Counted from the first letter of the stretch, positions 15,839 to 24,238 are shown. The stretch is DNA of 50,569 nucleotides from JBAZOB01 sp041648895 (GCA_041648895.1 JBAZOB010000007.1:1-50569), one strand, 5' to 3'. The notes: generated from the sequence alone by a model not told the origin. Program-made: numbers and translations.

Positions 15839-16381
15839 CTAGGCTCCACTGGAAGCCATTTTGCCGGCTTTGCGCCGGATATTTTCATGAATATATTTGA
15901 TGCCTTTGCCTTTGTATGGTTCGGGTTTTTTGAGATCTCTAATTTTGGCAGCCACTTCACCGACTTTCTGTTTCTCAATGCCGGATATTTTAATATTATT
16001 TTTCTCCACCTTGATTTCAATTCCGGGAACAGCCGGGAAAATAACCGGGTGGGAAAAACCAATATACAATTCAAGATTTTTGCCTTTCATTCCGACTTTA
16101 TAACCGACACCAATTAATTCCAGCTCTTTTTCATATCCTTTGGTAACACCAATTATCATATTATTAATCAGTCGAGCGGTGAGGCCGTGAGCGGCGCGGG
16201 AGTTTTTGTCATCCTTGGTGCGGGTAATGGTAATTCCATTTTGACTGATATCAATTTGAATACTAGCAAGAATGTCGAGAGATAATTCACCTTTTGGCCC
16301 TTTGAGTCGAAAGGTGCGACCATCAAGTTTGGCCTCAACTTTTTCGGGGATAGGAAGTGGTTTTTTGCCTAGACGGGACAT
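15839..16381 (-). CDS. rplF: Large subunit ribosomal protein uL6 (L6)
   Basis: A 180-residue uL6 with the usual two tandem alpha/beta repeats, lying near the sarcin-ricin loop and the factor-binding site. MSRLGKKPLPIPEKV starts the protein and EPYKGKGIKYIHENIRRKAGK near the end is the diagnostic C-terminal motif. It is normally placed between rpsH and rplR. The 81-bp gap upstream in transcription order is AT-rich with TAATAATGAA-type repeats. Confidence 0.97.
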   Translation of the reverse strand: MSRLGKKPLPIPEKVEAKLDGRTFRLKGPKGELSLDILASIQIDISQNGITITRTKDDKNSRAAHGLTARLINNMIIGVTKGYEKELELIGVGYKVGMKGKNLELYIGFSHPVIFPAVPGIEIKVEKNNIKISGIEKQKVGEVAAKIRDLKKPEPYKGKGIKYIHENIRRKAGKMASSGA

Positions 16382-16462
16382 GGATAATAATAAATTAATA
16401 ATGAATAATGAATAATTAATAATTATGAACTGATAAATTATTAATTATTAGTCGTGGTTTAA

Positions 16463-16858
16463 TTAGTATACTTCACAGATAATTTCGCCGCCAATATGAA
16501 GCTGTTTGGCTTTTTTATTGGTCATCAATCCTTGCGAAGTAGAGATAATGGCCATACCTAGACCACCCAGAACACGGGGCAATTTTGTGTAATGAGAATA
16601 TATTCTTTGTCCTGGTTTGGATATGCGACGGATATTTTTAATTACGGGTTGGTCCTCGTGATATTTTAATTTAATATCGATGGTTTTGGAAGTTAACTTG
16701 TCATCAGAAACAAAAAAGGAGCTAAGATATCCTTCCTCTTTAAGGAGGGCGACAAGGGATTGTTTTACTTTAGAATGAGGCACGACGACATTGGGCTTTT
16801 GTTTAGCCAAGGCATTACGGATTTGTGTTAATAGATCTGCTATAGGATCGGTAGTCAT
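16463..16858 (-). CDS. rpsH: Small subunit ribosomal protein uS8 (S8)
   Basis: A 131-residue uS8, which binds the 16S central domain; in many bacteria it also represses its own operon. DPIADLLTQIRNAL opens the protein, and GLGMAIISTSQGLMTNKKA with GGEIICEVY closes it. I see no obvious mimic of the S8 target site nearby, so autoregulation is not claimed. It follows rpsN by 30 bp. Start is the ATG at 16858. Confidence 0.97.
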   Translation of the reverse strand: MTTDPIADLLTQIRNALAKQKPNVVVPHSKVKQSLVALLKEEGYLSSFFVSDDKLTSKTIDIKLKYHEDQPVIKNIRRISKPGQRIYSHYTKLPRVLGGLGMAIISTSQGLMTNKKAKQLHIGGEIICEVY

Positions 16859-16888
16859 AGTAAGTAGAAAAATAAAAAAAATAAATGA

Positions 16889-17074
16889 TTACCAGGAAGA
16901 TTTTTTTACTCCAGGTACTTCTCCCTGATTGGCCAAGGTACGAAAGCAAATCCGGCAGACACCAAATTTACGCATATAGCCTCGCGGCCGGCCACATAAT
17001 TCACAGCGAAAATATTTCCGGGTGCCAAATTTTGGTTTACGTTTGGCTTTAGCGATAAGAGATTTTTTGGCCAT
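16889..17074 (-). CDS. rpsN: Small subunit ribosomal protein uS14, type Z (zinc-binding)
   Basis: A 61-residue short-form uS14 of the 30S head. C24, C27, C40 and C43 form the CxxC...CxxC zinc site, and the protein ends with the family's KKSSW. It corresponds to the rpsZ/rpsN1 form of Gram-positives and CPR, not the longer zinc-free form. It is encoded between rplE and rpsH in standard order. Start is the ATG at 17074. Confidence 0.97.
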   Translation of the reverse strand: MAKKSLIAKAKRKPKFGTRKYFRCELCGRPRGYMRKFGVCRICFRTLANQGEVPGVKKSSW

Positions 17075-17099
17075 AATATAATGCTAATAAATAATAACG

Positions 17100-17648
17100 T
17101 TAATTATCCTTTTTTTCAAATGGCATACCCAATTCTTTCATAAGTTGAAGATTGTCATTTTGGGTATTGGTGTTAAAAACAATGTTGATTTGTAATCCAT
17201 GAACGGCTTCAACATCTTCAGCTTTAATTTCGGGAAATATGGTGTGTTCTTTGATACCAATGTTAAGATTACCGGATTTGTCAAAAGCGGTGGTCGATAT
17301 ACCGTGGAAATCTCGAATACGGCTCATAGAAGCATTGACAAATCGGTCAAAAAATTCATACATGCGTTGACCGCGCAAGGTGACTTTGAGACCAATAGGC
17401 TGGCCGGCGCGGAGTTTGAATCCGGAAATAGCTTTTTTTGATTTAGTAATAACGGGATTCTGTCCGGTAATTTGACGGAAAGTTTCTTTGATATTATCAA
17501 TTATTTTAGGATTTTCAATGGCATCACCGGCACCAGAGCTGATAATGATTTTGGTCAGGCGGGGAACAGACATGGGGGAAGAAAGTTTCAGTATTTTCTG
17601 CAATTTGGGGACAATTTCTTGCTGGTATTTAGTAAATAAGCGAGACAT
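17100..17648 (-). CDS. rplE: Large subunit ribosomal protein uL5 (L5)
   Basis: A 182-residue uL5, a 5S rRNA-binding protein of the central protuberance that contacts P-site tRNA. It shows PRLTKIIISSGAGDA, the TGQNPVITKSKKAISGFKLR segment, the RGQRMYEFFDRF motif and FPEIKAEDV. It is 30 bp after rplX and 25 bp before rpsN. Start is the ATG at 17648. Confidence 0.97.
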   Translation of the reverse strand: MSRLFTKYQQEIVPKLQKILKLSSPMSVPRLTKIIISSGAGDAIENPKIIDNIKETFRQITGQNPVITKSKKAISGFKLRAGQPIGLKVTLRGQRMYEFFDRFVNASMSRIRDFHGISTTAFDKSGNLNIGIKEHTIFPEIKAEDVEAVHGLQINIVFNTNTQNDNLQLMKELGMPFEKKDN

Positions 17649-17678
17649 TTTAATAGATTAGAAATAAGTATTCAGTGA

Positions 17679-18014
17679 TTAATTGCTAGCTTGGTCAAGA
17701 TTGGTGCCAGTTTTTTTGGCAATACGTTCTTTATTACCCGCCCGATTGATTTTGAAGCCAACGCGAGACGGTTTTTGAGTATTGGGGCAGACAATCCGAA
17801 TGTTGGCGGTAGGAATATGCATATTATAATCAATAATACCGCCTTGCAGGTTTTTCTTAGTGGGACGAACATGTTTTTTCATGACATTGACTCCTTCCAC
17901 CACGACACGATGAACTGGAGGTATTACTTTCAGAATGATTCCGGTTTTACCTTTGTCCTTACCTTTAACCACAATAACCTGATCACCTTTTTTGAATTTT
18001 TTGACTTTTTTCAT
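17679..18014 (-). CDS. rplX: Large subunit ribosomal protein uL24 (L24)
   Basis: A 111-residue uL24, an assembly initiator near the exit tunnel. The KOW motif is at the N terminus (FKKGDQVIVVKGKDKGKTG), followed by GVNVMKKHVRPTKKNLQGG and the NIRIVCPNTQKPSRVGF strand. Its start lies 2 bp after the rplN stop, so the two are almost certainly translationally coupled. Confidence 0.97.
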   Translation of the reverse strand: MKKVKKFKKGDQVIVVKGKDKGKTGIILKVIPPVHRVVVEGVNVMKKHVRPTKKNLQGGIIDYNMHIPTANIRIVCPNTQKPSRVGFKINRAGNKERIAKKTGTNLDQASN

Positions 18015-18016
18015 GA

Positions 18017-18388
18017 TTACAATACTTCCGGCGCTAAAGATATAATTTTACTAAAACCTTTTTCTCTTAATTCGCGGGCCACTGGCCCGAATATTCTGGT
18101 ACCACGAGGTTCATTTTCGTTATCAACAATAACAGCAGCATTTTCATCAAAACGAATCACCGAGCCATCGGGACGCTGTAGATGGCGACACATGCGAACA
18201 ATAACAGCTTTTACGACGTCTTTCTTTTTAACCACTCCGCCGCCGGGAATAGCACTTTTTACCGAGGCGACGATAACATCCCCAAGTGAAGCATAACGAC
18301 GTTTGGATCCGCCCAGAACTTTGATGCACATTATTTCTTTAGCACCAGTATTGTCAGCTACTTTTAAACGAGTTTGTTGTTGTATCAT
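18017..18388 (-). CDS. rplN: Large subunit ribosomal protein uL14 (L14)
   Basis: A 123-residue uL14 at the subunit interface, part of bridge B8. It has MIQQQTRLKVADNTGAKEI at the start, the GDVIVASVKSAIPGGGVVKK core and GTRIFGPVARELREKGFSKI near the end. The open frame continues far upstream, but only the ATG at 18388 gives the family's normal length; the longer frame merely overlaps rpsQ. It is between rpsQ and rplX. Confidence 0.97.
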   Translation of the reverse strand: MIQQQTRLKVADNTGAKEIMCIKVLGGSKRRYASLGDVIVASVKSAIPGGGVVKKKDVVKAVIVRMCRHLQRPDGSVIRFDENAAVIVDNENEPRGTRIFGPVARELREKGFSKIISLAPEVL

Positions 18389-18416
18389 ATTAGAAAATAA
18401 CGACTTGGGGTAAAAA

Positions 18417-18671
18417 TTAATGAATCTGCTGAATTTTCCATCGTTTATGGCGGGAAAGGGGACGGGTTTCAACAATAGTGACTTGGTCACCCATTTTGGC
18501 CTGTTTTTGGGGATCATCAACAAAATATTTTTTAGTGATACGATATCTTTTCTTGTATTTCGGATGGGAGGCATAACGGTCAACTCGAACAATAATGGTT
18601 TTATCCATTTTATCACTGACCACTTCTCCTTTCTCGGTACGTCTTTGAATTTTGTCAGTCTTAGTTTTCAT
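18417..18671 (-). CDS. rpsQ: Small subunit ribosomal protein uS17 (S17)
   Basis: An 84-residue OB-fold uS17, an early 16S binder. GEVVSDKMDKTIIVRVDRY and HPKYKKRYRITKKYFVDDP are diagnostic. I place the start at the ATG at 18671, which overlaps the end of rpmC by 11 bases; a TTG at 18686 would overlap by 26. The overlap implies translational coupling with rpmC. Confidence 0.95.
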   Translation of the reverse strand: MKTKTDKIQRRTEKGEVVSDKMDKTIIVRVDRYASHPKYKKRYRITKKYFVDDPQKQAKMGDQVTIVETRPLSRHKRWKIQQIH

Positions 18672-18858
18672 GGTTGTTTTGTTCAATTAATATGGTGAGG
18701 ATGCGGGCAATGTCATGACGGGTAGCTTTGATAAGATGGGGATTCTTTAGTTTCTTAACCGAGGCCGAGAAACGATAATCTCGTAATTTATTGTATAAAT
18801 CGTGTAATTGTTTTAATAGTTCAGCTGGTTTTTTGGATCGTAATTCAGATGTTTTCAT
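18661..18858 (-). CDS. rpmC: Large subunit ribosomal protein uL29 (L29)
   Basis: A 65-residue two-helix uL29 near the exit-tunnel opening, where it helps dock trigger factor and SRP. The helix SELRSKKPAELLKQLHDLYN and the second helix with IKATRHDIARILTIL are normal. It starts 9 bp after the rplP stop and overlaps rpsQ at its 3' end. Start is the ATG at 18858. Confidence 0.96.
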   Translation of the reverse strand: MKTSELRSKKPAELLKQLHDLYNKLRDYRFSASVKKLKNPHLIKATRHDIARILTILIEQNNHEN

Positions 18859-18867
18859 GGGGAGTAA

Positions 18868-19275
18868 TTAATCTTCGGTTACTATTTTCGTTTTAATTGG
18901 TAGCTTATGAGCGGCTAATTCTAAGGCCCGGCGAGCGGTGGCGGGGGGCAAACCTTCAATTTCAAAAAGTATCCGTCCGGGTAATACTTTAACGCAATAA
19001 TGATCAACAGCGCCTTTGCCTCCACCCATACGAACTTCATTTGGTTTTTTGGTCACGGGAGCGTCGGGAAATATCCGAATCCAAATTTGTCCACCTCTCT
19101 GGACAAAGCGAGTCATGGCGCGACGAGCAGCTTCAATTTGACGAGAGGTGATATGGGCTCGATCCATTGCCTTAAGGCCGTAATTACCAAAATTTAATCT
19201 TGACCCGGCAGTGGAAATACCCTTGAGGTTGCCGCGTTGTCTTTTTCGATATTTTGATTTTTTTGGTAAAAGCAT
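18868..19275 (-). CDS. rplP: Large subunit ribosomal protein uL16 (L16)
   Basis: A 135-residue uL16, which helps shape the A site and peptidyl-transferase region. It contains MLLPKKSKYRKRQRGNLKG, the RQIEAARRAMTRFVQRGGQI segment, GGGKGAVDHYCVKVLPGRI and ends LAAHKLPIKTKIV. It is 50 bp after rpsC in standard order. Start is the ATG at 19275. Confidence 0.97.
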   Translation of the reverse strand: MLLPKKSKYRKRQRGNLKGISTAGSRLNFGNYGLKAMDRAHITSRQIEAARRAMTRFVQRGGQIWIRIFPDAPVTKKPNEVRMGGGKGAVDHYCVKVLPGRILFEIEGLPPATARRALELAAHKLPIKTKIVTED

Positions 19276-19325
19276 GATGATTAATTAAAAAAAGGATCTT
19301 CAAAACTGGATACTTAATAAATATA

Positions 19326-20045
19326 TCAACGTTTCTTTTTTGAGTCTAGTCTATTGTGATGGCGGGATTTGTCTGGATTTGATTCTTTAATTTGGTCACG
19401 GTTTTTATCTTTATTAAAGACTTCACCTTTGTAGATCCAAACTCGGACGCCAATTTTGCCGGCTGTAGGCGTAAAGGCTGGTAAACCACAATAATCAATG
19501 TTGGCCCGAATGGTGTGAAGAGGTATTTTTCCCTTGGAGAAAGTTTCGGTGCGAGCGATATCAACATTATTTAAACGACCTTTAACGGTAATTTTTATCC
19601 CCTCCACTCGAGCTTGCAGAGCCCGATCGATAGCTTGTTTGATAGCTCTTTTATAAGGAATTCTTTTCTCAATTTGGGCAGCAATATTTTGGGCTACCAA
19701 GGAGGCAAAAGTATCAGGTTGTCGGATTTCAATGATATTAATTTGAAGTTTTTCGGGACCAGCAATGATAATCTTTAACTTATTTTTTAGTTCATCAACA
19801 CCATTACCACCGCGGCCGATAATGATACCGGGACGAGCGGTGTGAATGTTGACCGTCACTTGGCCAGCCGATCTTTCAATAGTAATGTCAGCCACGGCGG
19901 CATGGGACATTTTTTCAGTAATGTATTTCTTGATTTTCAGGTCTTGATGGAAATTTTGGCGATATTTTTTTTGTGAAAACCATTTCGATTTCCAGTCATT
20001 GATGACTCCGATGCGAAAACTATATGGATGTACTTTTTGGCCCAT
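19326..20045 (-). CDS. rpsC: Small subunit ribosomal protein uS3 (S3)
   Basis: A 239-residue uS3 at the mRNA entry channel. MGQKVHPYSFRIGV opens it; the KH domain has PGIIIGRGGNGVDEL, and the C domain has YCGLPAFTPTAGKIGVRVWI. The last 25 residues or so form a charged tail rich in Asp, Lys, Asn and Arg. The stop codon is TGA, so UGA is read as stop in this organism. It lies between rplV and rplP. Confidence 0.97.
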   Translation of the reverse strand: MGQKVHPYSFRIGVINDWKSKWFSQKKYRQNFHQDLKIKKYITEKMSHAAVADITIERSAGQVTVNIHTARPGIIIGRGGNGVDELKNKLKIIIAGPEKLQINIIEIRQPDTFASLVAQNIAAQIEKRIPYKRAIKQAIDRALQARVEGIKITVKGRLNNVDIARTETFSKGKIPLHTIRANIDYCGLPAFTPTAGKIGVRVWIYKGEVFNKDKNRDQIKESNPDKSRHHNRLDSKKKR

Positions 20046-20085
20046 TAAAAATGATTAATAATTAGTAATTAGCATAAAATAAGGC

Positions 20086-20544
20086 TTATTTTCTTTTCTT
20101 AACCGAGACGGTAGTTTTGGTTCCTTTGGGTTTGACGACTGCTTTCTTCTTCGTCTGGCTGGTTGATTTAGTAACTTTGGCTACTTTAGCTGGCGCCGAT
20201 TTAACGGGAAGAGGAGCTTCCAGAATGACAATGATATGGGCGGTTTTTCTTTTATAGCCGCTACCGGAACCACGGGCATTGGCTCGATATCTTTTAAGCG
20301 ATGGTCCTTCATTGATAAGTATATTTTTTATAATCAAGCTGGTTTTATCAAAATTAAAATTATTAACGGCGTTATAAATAGCGGATTTGATGGTTTTGGC
20401 TAAGACCTCAGCCGCTTTTTGAGGGGTATGTTGTAAAACAACCAGGGAGGAAACGGCGGGTTTTTTCTTCACCAAGACAGCTACCGCCCGTAATTTACGG
20501 GGTGTTGACTGGGCATAACGAGTTTTGGCAATTATTTCTGGCAT
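20086..20544 (-). CDS. rplV: Large subunit ribosomal protein uL22 (L22), with basic C-terminal extension
   Basis: A 152-residue uL22 whose beta-hairpin lines the nascent-peptide tunnel. The core has STPRKLRAVAVLVKKKP, QKAAEVLAKTIKSAIYNAVNN and the hairpin region RYRANARGSGSGYKRKTAHI. From about residue 112 it continues into a Lys/Thr/Val-rich extension of some 40 residues not present in the bacterial core. It lies between rpsS and rpsC. Start is the ATG at 20544. Confidence 0.96.
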   Translation of the reverse strand: MPEIIAKTRYAQSTPRKLRAVAVLVKKKPAVSSLVVLQHTPQKAAEVLAKTIKSAIYNAVNNFNFDKTSLIIKNILINEGPSLKRYRANARGSGSGYKRKTAHIIVILEAPLPVKSAPAKVAKVTKSTSQTKKKAVVKPKGTKTTVSVKKRK

Positions 20545-20593
20545 TTTGATTACTAAATAACTAAATAAAATATATGTGATGGATCAAAATAAT

Positions 20594-20896
20594 TTAGGCA
20601 ATAATTTTGGCCGGAGCGGGTTTACTTTGCTCCTTGGCCATTTTACCACCGTGACTACGAAATTTACGAGTGGGGGCAAATTCACCGAGGCGATGGCCAA
20701 CCATATTTTCAGTAACATAGACTGGCACATGTTCTTTACCATTGTGAACAGCAATGGTAAAGCCCACAAAATCGGGGAAGATAACGGAAGAACGAGACCA
20801 AGTTTTGATGATAGTTTTATCACCAGTGGGCAGGCTCTTAACTTTTTTTAGAAGTTTGGAATTGCAAAATGGGCCTTTTTTAAGAGATCGGGACAT
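20594..20896 (-). CDS. rpsS: Small subunit ribosomal protein uS19 (S19)
   Basis: A 100-residue uS19 of the 30S head, bridging toward the 50S. MSRSLKKGPF starts it; TWSRSSVIFPDFVGFTIAVH and the VPVYVTENMVGHRLGEFAPT block are complete. It lies 41 bp after rplB and 49 bp before rplV. Start is the ATG at 20896. Confidence 0.97.
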   Translation of the reverse strand: MSRSLKKGPFCNSKLLKKVKSLPTGDKTIIKTWSRSSVIFPDFVGFTIAVHNGKEHVPVYVTENMVGHRLGEFAPTRKFRSHGGKMAKEQSKPAPAKIIA

Positions 20897-20937
20897 AGGA
20901 TATAAAGTTAATAAAGTATAAAAAACATTAATCTAGT

Positions 20938-21774
20938 CTATTTTTTCTTCTTTCGACCTTTGACAATTCTTTGATTGGAATATTTGCGGATTTTGCGAGT
21001 TTTAACGCCCAGGGCGTGCGCCCCCCAAGGAGTTTTGGGATATTTCATACCGATCGAACTGCCGCCTTCACCACCACCGTGCGGATGGTCACAAGGATTC
21101 ATGGCTTTACCTCGTACTTTGGGGCGACGACCCAACCAGCGGGTGCGGCCAGCTTTACCAATCTTGACGTTAATGTGATCAGGGTTAGAGACAATACCAA
21201 TAGTAGCGCGACAGTTTTTATCAACCAGGATGACGGATTGCGAAGGTAACTTAACTTGGATTTTGTCACCATCACGGCCAATAATTTGGGCCGAAGTGCC
21301 AGCCGAACGAACAATTTGACCGCCGCTAAAAAGCTTTAACTCAACATTGTAAATATTGAAACCAGTGGGAATATTTTTCAATTGTAATCGATTACCAGTT
21401 TTTAATTCGCATTTATTGGCATTGATGATTTGGTCACCTACTTTCAAACCAATCGGGGCCAGAATGTATCGTTTTTCACCATCAGCAAATACGATCAGAG
21501 CAATACTGGCGGTGCGGTTCGGATCATATTCAATTTCTTTGACAGTCGCCGGGATATCGAATTTATCTTGTTTAAAATCAACCAGTCGATATTGACGCTT
21601 GCTGCCACCGCCGCGATGACGGCAGGTAATAACACCACGATTATTACGCCCCGCTTTTTTCTTCAAAATTTGAGTCAGCTTTTTGGCTGGTTTATTGTTG
21701 CTGATATCTTCTCGGGTAAGGACAGTCATTTGTCGACGACCAGGAGTGGTTGGTTTGTAAGATTTGATAGCCAC
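20938..21774 (-). CDS. rplB: Large subunit ribosomal protein uL2 (L2)
   Basis: A 278-residue uL2, an rRNA-buried protein needed for subunit joining and peptidyl-transferase integrity. The conserved C-terminal segment AMNPCDHPHGGGEGG carries the functional histidine, and GRNNRGVITCRHRGGGSKR is near the N terminus. The start is a GTG at 21774 giving MAIKSYKPTTPGRR; there is no clear Shine-Dalgarno sequence upstream, only an AT-rich 91-bp gap with AATTACGAATTAC-like repeats. Confidence 0.97.
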   Translation of the reverse strand: MAIKSYKPTTPGRRQMTVLTREDISNNKPAKKLTQILKKKAGRNNRGVITCRHRGGGSKRQYRLVDFKQDKFDIPATVKEIEYDPNRTASIALIVFADGEKRYILAPIGLKVGDQIINANKCELKTGNRLQLKNIPTGFNIYNVELKLFSGGQIVRSAGTSAQIIGRDGDKIQVKLPSQSVILVDKNCRATIGIVSNPDHINVKIGKAGRTRWLGRRPKVRGKAMNPCDHPHGGGEGGSSIGMKYPKTPWGAHALGVKTRKIRKYSNQRIVKGRKKKK

Positions 21775-21865
21775 GGATAATAATTTAAATGGAAAAAATA
21801 AATTAGATAATAATTACGAATTACCAATTTACATGTTATGTGAATTCGTCATTTGTAATTATTTG

Positions 21866-22144
21866 TTAAAGTTTCTCGAAGAATTCAATTTTTTGGTCTG
21901 GGGCCAATTTAACAATCGCTTTTTTAGCCGTAGCAGTTTGACCGGTGTGTCGGCCGCGACGTTTAGATTTGGGTTTAATAATCACAATTCTAACTGATTC
22001 AACTTCAACTTTGTAGGCATCTTTGACTGCTTTTTTGATTAAATACTTGTTGGCTTTCGGATTGACAAAAAAGGAATAGAAACGGTTGGCGGTATTGGCC
22101 ACACTTTTCTCGGTGATGACAGGTTTGATGAGAATATTGGACAT
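21866..22144 (-). CDS. rplW: Large subunit ribosomal protein uL23 (L23)
   Basis: A 92-residue uL23, the docking site for trigger factor and SRP at the tunnel exit. ILIKPVITEKSVANTANRFY and the helix ANKYLIKKAVKDAYKVEVES are diagnostic, followed by the basic loop KPKSKRRGRHTGQTATAKKA. It lies between rplD and rplB. Start is the ATG at 22144. Confidence 0.96.
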   Translation of the reverse strand: MSNILIKPVITEKSVANTANRFYSFFVNPKANKYLIKKAVKDAYKVEVESVRIVIIKPKSKRRGRHTGQTATAKKAIVKLAPDQKIEFFEKL

Positions 22145-22180
22145 GGTGATTGATTATATTTAAAAAGAGGATTGGTAATA

Positions 22181-22894
22181 TTATTTAGATTTGGTTGTTT
22201 TTTTGGCAGCTTCGAGAAACGGGGGTTTAACTCGATTCAGTATGACTTGAAATATTTCTTGACTACAAAGAAGACAATCAGCCCGGAATAAATCGAGAGG
22301 ATTAAGAAGTTCTGGGGAAGTAATATTAACGTGACTATTATTGGTGGCAAAGGGAATAAGGGGAGAATTTTTTTGATCGATAATCAATATACTTTGGTCA
22401 GATAGAGGCAGGCGAGAAAGAAATTGATTGAATGTTTTAGTTGAATCAGATGGTTCAATTTGGTCAACAATCACCAGGTTATTATTTTTAATCATGGATA
22501 ACAAAGCAAACCGCAGGGCTTTTTTCTTCATTTTTTTGGTTAGCTTTTTGGAAAAATTCTGCAGACTGGTTGGACCAAAAGTAATACCACCTTTGCGCCA
22601 TAATGGCGAACGGATTGAACCTTGACGAGCGCGACCGGTTCCTTTTTGTCGCCACGGTTTACGTCCACCACCTCTGACTTCGGCTCGAGTTTTGACTTTA
22701 GCAGTGGCTTGTCTTTGATTATCAAGATAAGTCAGAACAATTTGATGGACAAAAGTCGGGTTGAATCCAGTCAATAATTCTTCACTAGTGAAAAAAGGAT
22801 TAATATCAACAGTTGAAGTTTCTTTCCCTTGCTGATCAATAATGGCCACTTTTGGCGCTTTCATTTCCTTGTTTTTGGAGGTTGCTTTAGCCAC
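22181..22894 (-). CDS. rplD: Large subunit ribosomal protein uL4 (L4)
   Basis: A 237-residue uL4 with a tunnel-lining loop. The loop region is RAEVRGGGRKPWRQKGTGRA followed by RQGSIRSPLWRKGG, as expected. The start is either GTG 22894 (residues MAKATSKNKE first) or ATG 22864; neither has a convincing ribosome-binding site, so the N terminus is uncertain by ten residues. Standard order rplC-rplD-rplW. In E. coli uL4 represses the S10 operon through its leader; nothing here shows that. Confidence 0.95.
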   Translation of the reverse strand: MAKATSKNKEMKAPKVAIIDQQGKETSTVDINPFFTSEELLTGFNPTFVHQIVLTYLDNQRQATAKVKTRAEVRGGGRKPWRQKGTGRARQGSIRSPLWRKGGITFGPTSLQNFSKKLTKKMKKKALRFALLSMIKNNNLVIVDQIEPSDSTKTFNQFLSRLPLSDQSILIIDQKNSPLIPFATNNSHVNITSPELLNPLDLFRADCLLCSQEIFQVILNRVKPPFLEAAKKTTKSK

Positions 22895-22935
22895 GGGGAG
22901 AAGGATAATTAATAATTAATATTACTATTCGATGA

Positions 22936-23532
22936 TTATTTCTGTCTGATGATAAGGAGTTGGTTTTTGGTACCGGGGACACTACCTTTGATAAGAAGTA
23001 GATTTTTGTCAGCCTCAATCCGAATGATAGATAAATTTTTGATGGTGGTTCGGTCGTTGCCTAGTCGTCCGGGCATGCGGCGACCTTTGGTGGTTCGTTG
23101 GGGAAATCTACCGCCAGTTGACCCGACGCGACGGTGGTGCTTGGAACCATGACTTTTTGGACCAATACTAAAATGATGTCTTTTGACGGCACCGGCGAAA
23201 CCCTTACCTTTAGAGGTACCGGTAATATCTAGTTTATTTTTCGGATCAAAAATTGATAAATCTATGGTCGCGTTCTCTTGATATATTGACTCATTATCTT
23301 GGTCAATTTTGAATTCTCGTAAATGTTTTAGTTTTTTATCCTTGAGATGACCAGTACGGGGCTTATTTAACTTTTTGGCTGTTTCAAAGCCGATTTGAAA
23401 AGTTTTGATGCGGCCATTTTTGATCTGAGTAACAAAACATGGACCAGCAGAAATAACAGTCACCGGATCAACTTTGCCGTTGTCGTGAATAAGTTGAGTG
23501 ATGCCGATTTTTTTACCTAGTATAACTTTCAT
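22936..23532 (-). CDS. rplC: Large subunit ribosomal protein uL3 (L3)
   Basis: A 198-residue uL3, one of the two proteins that start 50S assembly. MKVILGKKIGITQLI opens it; DITGTSKGKGFAGAVKRHHF and GRRMPGRLGNDRTTIKNL are diagnostic. It is separated from rpsJ by 274 bp holding a perfect 78-bp inverted repeat and a 66-bp leader that is oddly GC-rich at its far end. No clear Shine-Dalgarno sequence is seen. Confidence 0.97.
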   Translation of the reverse strand: MKVILGKKIGITQLIHDNGKVDPVTVISAGPCFVTQIKNGRIKTFQIGFETAKKLNKPRTGHLKDKKLKHLREFKIDQDNESIYQENATIDLSIFDPKNKLDITGTSKGKGFAGAVKRHHFSIGPKSHGSKHHRRVGSTGGRFPQRTTKGRRMPGRLGNDRTTIKNLSIIRIEADKNLLLIKGSVPGTKNQLLIIRQK

Positions 23533-23598
23533 GATTATTAAACAATAAATATAACTGACGTAGTACTGCTGGGACGTATATAGTTAAGCCCCGCCTGG

Positions 23599-23800
23599 AA
23601 ATAATTACGAATTACGAATTACGAATTACGAATATTATCAGATAATTTTTGTTTGTATCTATTTTCGATGAAATAAAACTCGCCCTAGAAGGTCGGTACT
23701 ATTGATAGGGGCTCACACAGGGTTATTTCATCGAAAATAGATACAAACAAAAATTATCTGATAATATTCGTAATTCGTAATTCGTAATTCGTAATTATTT
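23599..23800. repeat. Perfect 78-bp inverted repeat between rpsJ and rplC
   Basis: The arms 23599-23676 and 23723-23800 are exact reverse complements around a 46-bp spacer. The outer part of each arm is four AATTACG heptads; the inner part is unique sequence containing TATCAGATAATTTTTG and a TATCTATTTTCGATG block. The spacer can add a small GCCCTA/TAGGGGC stem. It begins 6 bp after the rpsJ stop and would form a giant hairpin in the S10 operon message. Confidence 0.95.
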
Positions 23801-23806
23801 ATTAAT

Positions 23807-24130
23807 TTACATTTTGATTTCAACATCTACGCCGGCCGGGAGACTGAGATTCATGAGGGAATCGAGGGTTTTGGGAGTGGGATTGATGATATCGATTAGT
23901 CTTTTGTGTATTCTCATTTCAAACTGCTCACGGGCATTTTTATTGATGAAAGTAGAGCGCAAAACGGTGTAATTGGATTTTTCAACCGGCAAGGGGATGG
24001 GGCCATTTATTTTTGCTCCGGTACGACTGGCGGTTTGTATAATTTGTTTAACCGAATTATCAATAACCCGATGATCGTAGGCTTTAATTTTAATTCTGAT
24101 GCGTTGTTTATCGGTATCGGTTTTGGACAT
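23807..24130 (-). CDS. rpsJ: Small subunit ribosomal protein uS10 (S10)
   Basis: A 107-residue uS10 (also NusE, partner of NusB in antitermination). RIRIKIKAYDHRVIDNSVKQ, the loop GPIPLPVEKSNYTVLRST, and REQFEMRIHKRLIDI are normal. It follows tuf after 159 bp that hold two inverted repeats, one of them a likely terminator. Its own stop is followed at once by the 78-bp inverted repeat. Start is the ATG at 24130. Confidence 0.97.
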   Translation of the reverse strand: MSKTDTDKQRIRIKIKAYDHRVIDNSVKQIIQTASRTGAKINGPIPLPVEKSNYTVLRSTFINKNAREQFEMRIHKRLIDIINPTPKTLDSLMNLSLPAGVDVEIKM

Positions 24131-24160
24131 GAAGTTGTTAATTACTAATAACTAATTACT

Positions 24161-24223
24161 AATGATTAATTTAAAATTTTAAATTTCTTGTACCCGAATG
24201 GGTGAAATTTTAAATTAATCATT
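24161..24223. repeat. 19-bp perfect inverted repeat with nested hairpin
   Basis: The arms 24161-24179 and 24205-24223 are exact reverse complements (AATGATTAATTTAAAATTT). The 25-bp spacer contains ACCC-GAAT-GGGT, a small hairpin of its own. It lies in the leader between tuf and rpsJ and resembles the AT-rich palindromes elsewhere in the window. Confidence 0.8.
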
Positions 24224-24238
24224 AATATTTATCCGGAG

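Noticed and set aside
17691..18296. Open plus-strand frame of about 200 codons opposite rplX and rplN
   Set aside because: It is antisense to two certain ribosomal protein genes and its translation shows no family or ribosome-binding site.
19326..19328. Alternative genetic code (UGA as glycine)
   Set aside because: rpsC ends in TGA exactly at the expected end, and no conserved glycine in the proteins read here is encoded by TGA.
23533..23598. E. coli-type S10 leader for uL4 autoregulation
   Set aside because: It lies after rpsJ rather than before it and does not show the known hairpin series; the structure present is a simple long palindrome.
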